Positions 5,023 through 12,320 of a stretch of 13,495 bases of DNA are shown piece by piece (within the stretch, counting starts at the first letter, position 1; every line of letters starts with the position of its first letter). The translations under genes were made by a program, and so were the position numbers. Source of the DNA: Omnitrophica WOR_2 bacterium RIFCSPHIGHO2_02_FULL_52_10 (GTDB taxonomy: Bacteria > Omnitrophota > Gorgyraeia > Zapsychrales > Zapsychraceae); NCBI GenBank assembly GCA_001805655.1, contig MHGR01000098.1:2184-15678 (forward strand), read 5' to 3'. The notes below the pieces were generated by a model. The model had not been told where the DNA came from and did not search any database. It worked only from the letters and a program-made list of their open reading frames with translations.

Positions 5023-6831
5023 ATGAGCAAAGCACACAGAGAACAGATGAACGTTGTGATCGTGGGGCATGTCGATCACGGGAAAAGCACGGTCATCGGC
5101 AGATTACTCGCCGATACCGGCTCCCTTCCCGAGGGCAAACTGGAGGCGGTCAAGGAGAATTGCAGGCGCAACGCCAAGCCGTTCGAGTATGCCTTTCTGC
5201 TCGATGCCCTGAAGGACGAGCAGTCCCAGGGCATCACCATCGATACCGCCCGCAGTTTCTTTAAATCTAAAAAGCGGGATTATATCATTATTGACGCGCC
5301 GGGGCATATTGAATTCCTGAAAAACATGATTACCGGGGCGGCCCGGGCGGAGGCCGCGCTGCTCGTCATTGACGCGCATGAGGGGGTCAAGGAAAATACC
5401 AAACGCCACGGTTACATGATGTCCTTTCTGGGGATACGAAATATCACCATCTGCGTCAATAAGATGGACTTAGTCGGGTATAGCCAGGAGGTCTTTAACA
5501 GAATCCGTGCGGAGTACACGGCCTTCCTCGGAGAGATTAACCTTAAGACAGAGAATTTTATTCCGATCAGCGCCCGGGAGGGGGAAAATATCGCGGTCCC
5601 AAGCAAAAACATGCCCTGGTACAAGGGAGGCTCTGTTCTGGATGCCCTGGATCAATTTGCCAAGGCAGTCCCGAATCAATCCCGTGCCTTGCGGTTTCCC
5701 GTGCAGGATATTTATAAGTTTACCGCGCGGGGCGATGACCGGCGGATCGTGGCCGGGCGTGTTGAATCCGGCACGGTGCGCGTCGGTGATGACGTGATTT
5801 TCCTGCCCTCCAACAAGACCTCGCGTATCGTGTCGATTGAAGGGTTCAATGTGCCCAAGCGCGGGGAGGCCAGCGCCGGGCAAAGCGTGGGATTCATCCT
5901 GGACACGCAGATTTACATCCGCCCGGGGGAACTGATGTGCCGGCTGGATGAACAGCGGCCGCACGTCGGCACGAAATTTAAGGCGAACATCTTCTGGATG
6001 GGAAAGCAGCCGTTCGTGAAGGACAGGACGTACAAATTGAAATTGGCGGCCCAGCAAATCCCCATTGTTCTGGGCGGCATCATCAATGTTCTGGACGCCT
6101 CCGAGTTATCGTCCATCAGCAATAAGCCGCAGGTGGACCGCCATGATGTGGCGGAATGCGTCTTGGAGACGCTCAAACCGGCGGCCTTTGACGAGGTGAA
6201 CAATATTTCGCCGACGGGCCGGTTTGTCATTGTGGATAATTACGAGATTGTCGGCGGAGGTATCATACTCGCGCCCGTGTTCGAGGAAGAAACGGCTTTA
6301 AACAAGCATATCAAGTCCCGTGATTACAGGTGGGAGCGCAGTGACATCGCCCCGGAAGAGCGCGCCTTGCGCTATGGGCACAAGTCCGCGCTGGTGATCT
6401 TGGCCGGCGGGCAGGACATGGGAAAGATCGAGATCGCCAAGGCCCTGGAGGAGAAGCTGTTCCATTTGGGAAAATCCGCGTATTTTCTCGGGATATCGAA
6501 TGAATTGTTAACCTCCGGGTCGGAATTGAACGACAGGGTCTTGGAACGGTTGCGCCATATCCAGCAATTAGGGGAAATGTCCCATGTCCTGACGGACGCC
6601 GGACTGATTTTGATTACCAGCGTCTCGAACCTTGATCCATATGAGCTGAATATCCTGAAATCCCTGAACAGGCCGAGCAAGGCGGTGATTGTGAACGTCG
6701 GGGAAAACACCTTCCCGCAGGGAGTGGTCGATCTGGTGATCCCGGCCGATGAGGGTATGGCTTTCGCGGTGGATAAGATCACGGAGCTGTTGGTCCGCTC
6801 GACCCATCCGGACCCCGAATTTTCCATCTAA
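5023..6831 (+). CDS. cysN: Sulfate adenylyltransferase subunit 1 (CysN GTPase) fused to a degenerate APS-kinase-like domain
   Basis: Residues 1 to about 450 form the GTPase of ATP sulfurylase: G1 G15-H-V-D-H-G-K-S-T23, switch QGITID, G3 D91-A-P-G-H95, G4 N146-K-M-D149, then EF-Tu-like beta-barrel domains. GTP hydrolysis drives APS synthesis by CysD. Residues about 455-602 align with APS kinase (CysC), as in CysNC/NodQ fusions, but the catalytic parts are damaged. The P-loop reads G462-GQDM-G467-K468-I469 with Ile in place of Ser/Thr, and the DGD of the LDGDN motif is replaced by Gly490-Ile491-Ser492. The stretch [20 protein letters not shown] keeps the fold's signature. A PAPS-making role is therefore unlikely; structural or allosteric use is possible. 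ATG 5023 is preferred over an in-frame TTG at 4906, which would translate the repeat region; ATG 5047 is a further alternative. The G1 motif GHVDHGKST is more EF-Tu-like than the enterobacterial GSVDDGKST. Confidence 0.92.
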   Translation: MSKAHREQMNVVIVGHVDHGKSTVIGRLLADTGSLPEGKLEAVKENCRRNAKPFEYAFLLDALKDEQSQGITIDTARSFFKSKKRDYIIIDAPGHIEFLKNMITGAARAEAALLVIDAHEGVKENTKRHGYMMSFLGIRNITICVNKMDLVGYSQEVFNRIRAEYTAFLGEINLKTENFIPISAREGENIAVPSKNMPWYKGGSVLDALDQFAKAVPNQSRALRFPVQDIYKFTARGDDRRIVAGRVESGTVRVGDDVIFLPSNKTSRIVSIEGFNVPKRGEASAGQSVGFILDTQIYIRPGELMCRLDEQRPHVGTKFKANIFWMGKQPFVKDRTYKLKLAAQQIPIVLGGIINVLDASELSSISNKPQVDRHDVAECVLETLKPAAFDEVNNISPTGRFVIVDNYEIVGGGIILAPVFEEETALNKHIKSRDYRWERSDIAPEERALRYGHKSALVILAGGQDMGKIEIAKALEEKLFHLGKSAYFLGISNELLTSGSELNDRVLERLRHIQQLGEMSHVLTDAGLILITSVSNLDPYELNILKSLNRPSKAVIVNVGENTFPQGVVDLVIPADEGMAFAVDKITELLVRSTHPDPEFSI

Positions 6832-6840
6832 TGGTTAACC

Positions 6841-7440
6841 ATGACCAACCATCCGTATAGCAGCCGGAAATATTTTTTCACCGCGATTATTTTGTCTGTC
6901 ACGCTTCACGGCCTTGTTATTGGCGCGTCACTTTGGCTGCCCCCGACAGCGCAATTTACCGTGTTGCAAGCCTTAAATGTGCCGGAAATAAACGCCCTTG
7001 AAGACCCGGTTGTGACCATCCTTGAAGGGGAAATAATTACGGAAACGGTAATGCAGGAAGCGACCCCGGATGCTTTGGTGGTGCGCGACCGCCAAGTCAT
7101 GGACCGGCCTGCCCAGCGTTTAAAGCCGGTTATTGTGAGCCAAAAGTCGCAAGGGGCGGTGACCGCCGCCAAACCTTTGATGCATGTCAATCCCGCGCCG
7201 GTTTATCCCCAAATTGCCCGCGAGCGGGGGTGGGAAGGCACGGTGCGCCTGGAAGTGCGTGTGGAGCAGGACGGGCATCCCAGCGCGGTCGGCGTAGAGC
7301 GCAGTTCAGGGCATGCGGCCCTGGATGATTCGGCTGCGCAGGCGGTAAGGCAGTGGAAGTTTTCTCCCGCCCGCTCGGGATCCATGCGGTTTTCCTCCAA
7401 AATCATCATACCGGTCCAATTTACGCTGCTGAAGGAATGA
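6841..7440 (+). CDS. TonB-like energy transducer
   Basis: The 199-residue protein has a short cytoplasmic start, one membrane helix (about residues 12-32), a periplasmic linker and a C-terminal TonB domain from about residue 120. That domain reads NPAPVYPQIARERGWEGTV, then LEVRVEQDGHP and AAQAVRQWKFSPA, which are family hallmarks. Ser19 and His23 in the helix match the S-x3-H pattern that couples TonB to ExbB/ExbD. TonB transmits the proton motive force to outer-membrane receptors. The linker is short and lacks the long Pro-Glu/Pro-Lys repeats of E. coli TonB. No ExbB, ExbD or receptor is nearby. The gene begins 9 bases after the cysN stop, so it may be read from the sulfate operon, but I see no clear Shine-Dalgarno site. 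Which receptor it serves is unknown. Confidence 0.85.
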   Translation: MTNHPYSSRKYFFTAIILSVTLHGLVIGASLWLPPTAQFTVLQALNVPEINALEDPVVTILEGEIITETVMQEATPDALVVRDRQVMDRPAQRLKPVIVSQKSQGAVTAAKPLMHVNPAPVYPQIARERGWEGTVRLEVRVEQDGHPSAVGVERSSGHAALDDSAAQAVRQWKFSPARSGSMRFSSKIIIPVQFTLLKE

Positions 7441-7537
7441 CCTCTCTAGGTTCACGTCCAGCGGCGCAATACGGCATAAAAAAACATAATAATTGGACAC
7501 AATTTTCTTTTCGTGAGGTAAAATAATAATCAAAGCG
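7441..7537 (+). promoter_or_regulatory. Gap before surE, AT-rich in its downstream half; possible weak promoter
   Basis: The 97-base gap becomes AT-rich from about 7476. TTGGAC (7493-7498) and TAAAAT (7519-7524) resemble promoter boxes, but their 20-base spacing is too long for a confident call. GAGG at 7515-7518 is too far from the ATG at 7538 to be its ribosome site. There is no stem-loop with a T-run to end transcription from tonB. Confidence 0.25.
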
Positions 7538-8290
7538 ATGCACATTTTACTGACCAACGACGATGGCATATATGCCGACGGCATCTATGCGATCTATGCG
7601 GAACTTAAAAAGTTAGGCAAAGTGACCGTTGTCGCCCCGGATACCGAACGCAGCTCCGTCGGGCATGGGATCACCCTGGCCCATCCCATTTGGGCGAAGA
7701 AGGTGAGGCGCAAGGGGAGGTTTTTCGGAACGGGGATCAGCGGGACCCCGGCCGATTGCGTGAAATACGCCGTTGGCGTTCTTTTGAAATGCAAACCGGA
7801 TGTCGTGGTTTCCGGGATCAATCTGGGGCATAACGACGGGTGTAGCGTTTTTTATTCGGGGACGGTGGCCGGGGCCAGGGAGGGGGCTCTGATCGGCATT
7901 CCCTCTTTAGCGGTTTCCCTGGCGGCCTTCGTTAATCCGGATTTTTCTTATGCGGCGAAGTGCGGGGCGCAACTGACAAGACAAATTGCGCAAAAAGGGA
8001 TGCCTAAAGGCACTTTCTTGAATGTGAACGTCCCCAATAAACCTTCGTCGCAAATCAAAGGGGTCAAAATCACGCGCCAGGGGTTGATGCCGATTCACGG
8101 GAGGTTCCGCAAGAGAATCGACCCGAATCTCCGGGAATACCACTGGATGACCGGAAAGATGCCGGTGAGGAAGAACGACAATCGGTTTGACACCTACGCC
8201 TTGAACAATAATTATGTCACTGTAACGCCCATCCAGAGCGACCAAACAGACTATGCCTTCCTGCCACAGCTGCAACGCTGGGAAATCTAA
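7538..8290 (+). CDS. surE: 5'/3'-nucleotidase SurE
   Basis: SurE removes phosphate from nucleoside monophosphates (and often polyphosphate) using a divalent metal, and is linked to stationary-phase survival. The N-terminus MHILLTNDDG is the family signature. Expected metal ligands are all present: Asp8, Asp9, Ser39 (in PDTERSSVGHG) and Asn96 (in VSGINLG). The conserved YSGTVAGAREGA block follows around residues 106-117. The length of 250 residues is normal. Translation starts at the ATG that gives this exact N-terminus. The response regulator gene begins 6 bases after the stop, so the two are very likely cotranscribed. Confidence 0.96.
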   Translation: MHILLTNDDGIYADGIYAIYAELKKLGKVTVVAPDTERSSVGHGITLAHPIWAKKVRRKGRFFGTGISGTPADCVKYAVGVLLKCKPDVVVSGINLGHNDGCSVFYSGTVAGAREGALIGIPSLAVSLAAFVNPDFSYAAKCGAQLTRQIAQKGMPKGTFLNVNVPNKPSSQIKGVKITRQGLMPIHGRFRKRIDPNLREYHWMTGKMPVRKNDNRFDTYALNNNYVTVTPIQSDQTDYAFLPQLQRWEI

Positions 8291-8296
8291 ACGGCC

Positions 8297-9358
8297 ATGA
8301 TCAAAAAAGAACCGTATCCGGATGCTAAAATATTGATTGTCGATGACGAAGCGACCAGCGTGCGCTTATTGAAGAAAATTCTAAATGATGCCGGATACAT
8401 GAACCTTTACACGGTACGTGATCCGGATAAAGTCCAGAGCATTTACCAGTCCATCCAGCCCGACCTGCTTGTTCTTGACCTGCACATGCCCCACATGGAA
8501 GGGTTTAAGATCATGGACCAGCTCAGGACCCTCGGGCAGGACGATTATCTGCCGATCCTGGTGATTTCCCAGGAGCGTAACCGGGTCATCCAATTTTCCG
8601 CCCTCGAGGCGGGGGCCAAGGACTTTCTCGTTAAGCCGTATGACAGCATCGAGGTGCTCCTGCGCATCCGCAATTTCCTGGAAGTCAGGATGCTCCATAA
8701 GCAGATTCGGGAGCAGAACAAATTGCTCGAGCAGCGAGTCCGGGAGAGGACGGAAGAGCTCTATCAAACGCAGATCGACGTGATCCAGAGGTTAAGCCGG
8801 GCGGTCGAATACCGGGATTCGGAGACCGGGACGCACACGATGCGCATGGCGCAATATTGCTACTCCATGTCGCTGGCCTTGGAGATGACCCCTGAGGAGT
8901 GCGAGCTGATTTCGACGGCAAGTGCTTTGCATGACGTGGGCAAGATCGGCATTCCCGACAGAATCCTCCAAAAGCCCGGGAAATTGACCCCGGAAGAATG
9001 GGAAATCATGAAAACCCACACGACCATCGGCAGTGAATTGCTGGCAGGGAGCAATTCCAAGTTCCTTAAGTTAGGACAGGAGATCGCCCTGACGCATCAC
9101 GAGAAATGGGATGGGAGCGGTTATCCGCGGGGGCTTAAGAAAGATAAGATTCCCCTGGCGGGCCGTATTTGCGGTCTCTGCGATGTCTTTGACGCCTTGA
9201 CCAGCAAAAGACCTTACAAGGAGCCCTGGCCGGTCGATGAGGCACTCAAAGAGATTAAGGCGCAAGCCGGCCGGCACTTTGACCCCGAATTAGTTGAGGA
9301 ATTCTTCAAAATCATGCCTCAGATCCGCCGCATTCACGGCCAATACGGTGATGCTTGA
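8297..9358 (+). CDS. Response regulator with HD-GYP domain (probable cyclic di-GMP phosphodiesterase)
   Basis: A receiver domain (about residues 10-130) has the acidic pair Asp16-Asp17, phospho-acceptor Asp61 in LVLDLHMP and Lys113 in LVKPY. A charged coiled coil links it (about 133-160) to an HD-GYP domain (about 160-345). That domain has His212-Asp213 (ALHDVGKIGIPD), His267-His268-Glu269 and G273-SGYP277. The layout is that of RpfG-like proteins, which cleave cyclic di-GMP when phosphorylated by a partner kinase. All core HD-GYP metal and signature residues are kept, so activity is likely. No histidine kinase gene lies in the window. It follows surE by 6 bases; the functional link with SurE is unclear beyond cotranscription. 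Its target behaviour (biofilm, motility or other) cannot be read from the sequence. Confidence 0.94.
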   Translation: MIKKEPYPDAKILIVDDEATSVRLLKKILNDAGYMNLYTVRDPDKVQSIYQSIQPDLLVLDLHMPHMEGFKIMDQLRTLGQDDYLPILVISQERNRVIQFSALEAGAKDFLVKPYDSIEVLLRIRNFLEVRMLHKQIREQNKLLEQRVRERTEELYQTQIDVIQRLSRAVEYRDSETGTHTMRMAQYCYSMSLALEMTPEECELISTASALHDVGKIGIPDRILQKPGKLTPEEWEIMKTHTTIGSELLAGSNSKFLKLGQEIALTHHEKWDGSGYPRGLKKDKIPLAGRICGLCDVFDALTSKRPYKEPWPVDEALKEIKAQAGRHFDPELVEEFFKIMPQIRRIHGQYGDA

Positions 9359-9415
9359 TAAAAAGCCCCTATCGGCGCCGCCTTCCTCCCCGGGGTCGAA
9401 CAGTATTCTTTAGTC

Positions 9416-9444
9416 TTGTAATAATATTCCACCCATAATATAAT
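9416..9444 (+). promoter_or_regulatory. Sigma70-type promoter of the citrate synthase gene
   Basis: TTGTAA (9416-9421) and a perfect TATAAT (9439-9444) are separated by the ideal 17 bases within an AT-rich stretch. Transcription would begin near 9451, leaving a leader of about 50 bases. The rest of the 146-base gap (9359-9504) holds the short palindromes CGGCGCCG (9373-9380) and CCCCGGGG (9388-9395), without a T-run. Confidence 0.75.
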
Positions 9445-9494
9445 GGAGTCAATTTTCACCCTGTAATTACTAATATTAAGCCTATTTTATTCCC

Positions 9495-9500
9495 GGAGGT
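9495..9500 (+). promoter_or_regulatory. Strong ribosome binding site for citrate synthase
   Basis: GGAGGT is a near-perfect Shine-Dalgarno site. It decides the start at ATG 9505 over the in-frame TTG immediately before it at 9502, which would be too close. Confidence 0.85.
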
Positions 9501-9504
9501 TTTG

Positions 9505-10815
9505 ATGACAGAAAAAGCGAAGATTATCGTGGACGGGAAGTCCTACGAATTGCCTGTGGTCATCGGCACGGAAGGTGAAAAGGGGATCGATATCACCAAT
9601 CTTCGCAAAGAAACATCCTATGTCACGCTGGATAACGGCTTTGGCAATACCGCCGCCTGCACCAGCGCCATCACGTTTTTGGACGGGGAAAAAGGGATAT
9701 TACGGTACCGCGGGATCCCGATAGAGCAGCTTGCGGAACAGTCCACCTTTGTCGAAACGTCGTATTGCCTCATTTTCGGCCGTCTTCCAACCAGGTCGCA
9801 GCTGGGTGAATTCACCAAATCCTTTTCCCGGCAATATGACCTGCACCGGGACATGCTGAATTTTTTCGCCGGTTATCCGCCGGCAGGCCATCCGATGGGG
9901 CTCTTGTCATCCATGGTCTGCTCGCTCTCCGGTTACTATCCGGAGCTCCTGAAGCCCGAGCCGACGCCCGATGAAATTAAGCAGATTGCCGTCCAGCTGC
10001 TGGCCAAGGTCAACACGATCTCGGCGTACACATACAAAAAATCCATCGGACAAAAGTTCACGGCTCCCCGCAAAGATCTCGATTACATCCCCAATTTTCT
10101 CCACATGATGTTTTCACGGCCAGGCAGGGAATATAAGATTGAAGAGGAGGTCCTCAGCGCGCTGCGCACGCTGCTCATCCTGCATGCCGATCATGAACAG
10201 AATTGCAGCACTTCCACGGTGCGCTTGGTAGGCAGCTCATGGGCGAATATGTTTGCCTCCATCTCGGCCGGGGTGTGCGCGCTTTGGGGGCCGCTGCACG
10301 GCGGGGCCAATCAAAAGGTTGTCGAAATGCTTGAGGAGATCCATCGTGACGGCGGGAATATCCAGAAATATATCACGAAGGCCAAGAATCCCGATGAAAA
10401 ATACCGGCTCATGGGGTTCGGCCACAGGGTTTATAAGAACTTTGATCCGCGCGCGACCATTATTAAGCGGCGCGCTCACGAACTCTTTGATAAAATGGGC
10501 ATTGTCGACCCTCTGCTCGACATCGCGGTAAAGCTGGAAGAGGCCGTGTTGAAAGACGATTACTTTGCAGAGAGGAAACTCTATCCGAATGTCGATTTCT
10601 ACAGCGGGGTAATTTACAAGGCCATCGGCATTCCGACGCCTATGTTTCCGGTGATGTTCGCCATCGGCAGGATGCCCGGCTGGATTGCGCACTGGAAGGA
10701 AATGAGGGAAGATGCCGAGTCACGCATAGGGCGCCCCCGGCAGATTTATACCGGCGAAACTCAGCACGATTTTGTGCCCATTGACGAGCGGGAAGAAGCG
10801 GGCATAAAAAAATAA
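9505..10815 (+). CDS. gltA: Citrate synthase, type II-like (GltA)
   Basis: This enzyme condenses acetyl-CoA with oxaloacetate to citrate, the entry step of the TCA cycle. The 436-residue length and N-terminal beta-rich region fit the large GltA type of Gram-negative bacteria, which is usually hexameric and NADH-sensitive. The catalytic triad is visible: His265 in GPLHGGANQ, His307 in GFGHRVYKNFDPRA and Asp364 in PNVDFYSG, equivalent to E. coli His264, His305 and Asp362. The blocks GILRYRGIPIEQLAE and ADHEQNCSTSTVR are also standard. The gene has its own good promoter and ribosome site, unlike its neighbours, suggesting strong independent expression. pepA follows after 19 bases and is probably cotranscribed. 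2-Methylcitrate synthase is unlikely, because that enzyme is shorter and lacks this N-terminal extension. Confidence 0.95.
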   Translation: MTEKAKIIVDGKSYELPVVIGTEGEKGIDITNLRKETSYVTLDNGFGNTAACTSAITFLDGEKGILRYRGIPIEQLAEQSTFVETSYCLIFGRLPTRSQLGEFTKSFSRQYDLHRDMLNFFAGYPPAGHPMGLLSSMVCSLSGYYPELLKPEPTPDEIKQIAVQLLAKVNTISAYTYKKSIGQKFTAPRKDLDYIPNFLHMMFSRPGREYKIEEEVLSALRTLLILHADHEQNCSTSTVRLVGSSWANMFASISAGVCALWGPLHGGANQKVVEMLEEIHRDGGNIQKYITKAKNPDEKYRLMGFGHRVYKNFDPRATIIKRRAHELFDKMGIVDPLLDIAVKLEEAVLKDDYFAERKLYPNVDFYSGVIYKAIGIPTPMFPVMFAIGRMPGWIAHWKEMREDAESRIGRPRQIYTGETQHDFVPIDEREEAGIKK

Positions 10816-10834
10816 AAGAGAAAGGAATGCACGG

Positions 10835-12292
10835 GTGATTACGTTCAGGCCAGCAGCCAAGTTTGATAAACCGGTGACGGTCCTATTGCTGGACAAGGAG
10901 CAGGTTAAAAACAAAAAGTTTACGTTCACACAGCGTGTCCTGCAAGAGCAAATCCATACCCTTTCCCGGCTGGGCCATTTTACCGCCGAAGACGGGGAAC
11001 TCTATCCCCTCCTGATTGAAAGCAATGTCTATCTCCTGGTGGGCATCGGCGAAAGCAAGAAGCTGTCGTTGACCGCCCTGCGCGTCTCCTTGCGCAAGGC
11101 GCTTTTGTCCGCGACGGCCGGCAAGGCCAAAGAGATTGAAATCATAGTGAATGAACAAAATGACAATATCGTCACGGCGGCCATCGAGGCGGTATTGATC
11201 GGGACGTATGCCTGGAAGAAGTACCGTACGGCCAGCGACAAGGATAAATCGGTCGACATGAAAGACAAGCATGTCTTCCTGGTGGCCGAGAAGAAGAAGG
11301 CCTACGCGGAGGCCGTGGCCATTTGCCAGGGCGTGAATTTCACACGGGACCTGGTCAATGACAACGCCGATACCGTGACATCGGATTATTTTGAGAAAAC
11401 GGTCAAAGAGCTGATCAAAGGCAAAGCAAATGTTGCCGTTGAAATTCTCAGCGGCAAGGACATGAGGGCCAAGAAACTGGGGCTTCACCTGGCCGTCAAC
11501 CAGGGGAGCGACAAAGAGCCGAAGCTGATCATTGTCGATTACAAAGGGGCTCCGGGAAAAAAAGATTACACGGCATTTATTGGCAAAGGGATGACCTTTG
11601 ATACAGGAGGGATCAATCTGAAGCCTACCGGCCACGTTGAAACCATGCGCATAGATATGAGCGGAGCGGCGGCGGTTCTGGGGACCCTGAAGAACGCCCT
11701 TGCGCTTCACCTTAAGAAGAACGTGCTTTTCGTGCTCGGTATTGCCGAGAACGCCATCGGTCCGGGGGCGTATAAACCCGGGGATGTGCTGCGCAGCTAC
11801 TGCGGCAAGACGGTCGAGGTCCTCAACACGGACGCGGAGGGGCGCCTCGTTCTCGCGGACGCCATTTCTTATGTCGTGAAAAATTATAAACCGGCGCGCA
11901 TCATCGATATCGCGACACTGACGGGCGCGTGCGTCGTGGCCCTGGGGAACGATTACACCGGGCTGATGACCACGGATGATCAATTTTCGCGCCAGCTGGT
12001 CCGCTCTTCCAACGAGACCGACGACCGCGTCTGGCGGCTGCCGATCTATCCGGAATTAAAGGAAGCGGTCAAGTCGCAGATCGCGGATATTAAGAATGTA
12101 GGTTTTCCAAAAGGGGCGGGCGGGACCATCACGGCCGCCGAATTCCTCCACCAGTTCACGGAGGGGACGCCGTGGGCCCATTTGGATATTGCCGGCACGG
12201 CATTCAACGACGGGACGGAGCGCTGGTATTACGGGCACGGCGCCACGGGCGCCGGTGTCCGGCTTGTGACGCATTATTTGCGGCATCATTAG
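10835..12292 (+). CDS. pepA: Leucyl (cytosol) aminopeptidase, M17 family
   Basis: M17 aminopeptidases are hexameric two-metal enzymes that trim N-terminal residues from peptides in the cytoplasm. The 485-residue protein has the variable N-terminal domain (about 1-160) and the catalytic C-terminal domain. Its metal and active-site residues are Lys251 and Asp256 (GKGMTFDTGG), Lys263, Asp274, and Asp333, Glu335 and Arg337 within the signature NTDAEGRL. Translation starts at GTG 10835, supported by AAAGGA (10821-10826) eight bases upstream; the nearby ATG at 10827 reaches a stop after three codons. In some bacteria PepA also binds DNA and regulates genes; nothing here shows that. The next gene starts 28 bases after the stop. 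Confidence 0.95.
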   Translation: MITFRPAAKFDKPVTVLLLDKEQVKNKKFTFTQRVLQEQIHTLSRLGHFTAEDGELYPLLIESNVYLLVGIGESKKLSLTALRVSLRKALLSATAGKAKEIEIIVNEQNDNIVTAAIEAVLIGTYAWKKYRTASDKDKSVDMKDKHVFLVAEKKKAYAEAVAICQGVNFTRDLVNDNADTVTSDYFEKTVKELIKGKANVAVEILSGKDMRAKKLGLHLAVNQGSDKEPKLIIVDYKGAPGKKDYTAFIGKGMTFDTGGINLKPTGHVETMRIDMSGAAAVLGTLKNALALHLKKNVLFVLGIAENAIGPGAYKPGDVLRSYCGKTVEVLNTDAEGRLVLADAISYVVKNYKPARIIDIATLTGACVVALGNDYTGLMTTDDQFSRQLVRSSNETDDRVWRLPIYPELKEAVKSQIADIKNVGFPKGAGGTITAAEFLHQFTEGTPWAHLDIAGTAFNDGTERWYYGHGATGAGVRLVTHYLRHH

Positions 12293-12320
12293 AAGCGGCC
12301 ATCAACTAAAAGTCTTTTCC

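Noticed and set aside
9359..9400. Intrinsic terminator after the HD-GYP gene
   Set aside because: GC-rich palindromes CGGCGCCG and CCCCGGGG are short and not followed by a T-run.
10883..11983. 366-codon open frame on the - strand opposite pepA
   Set aside because: Long antisense frames are common opposite genes of this codon bias. Its product shows no recognisable domain, and pepA on the + strand has all catalytic motifs.
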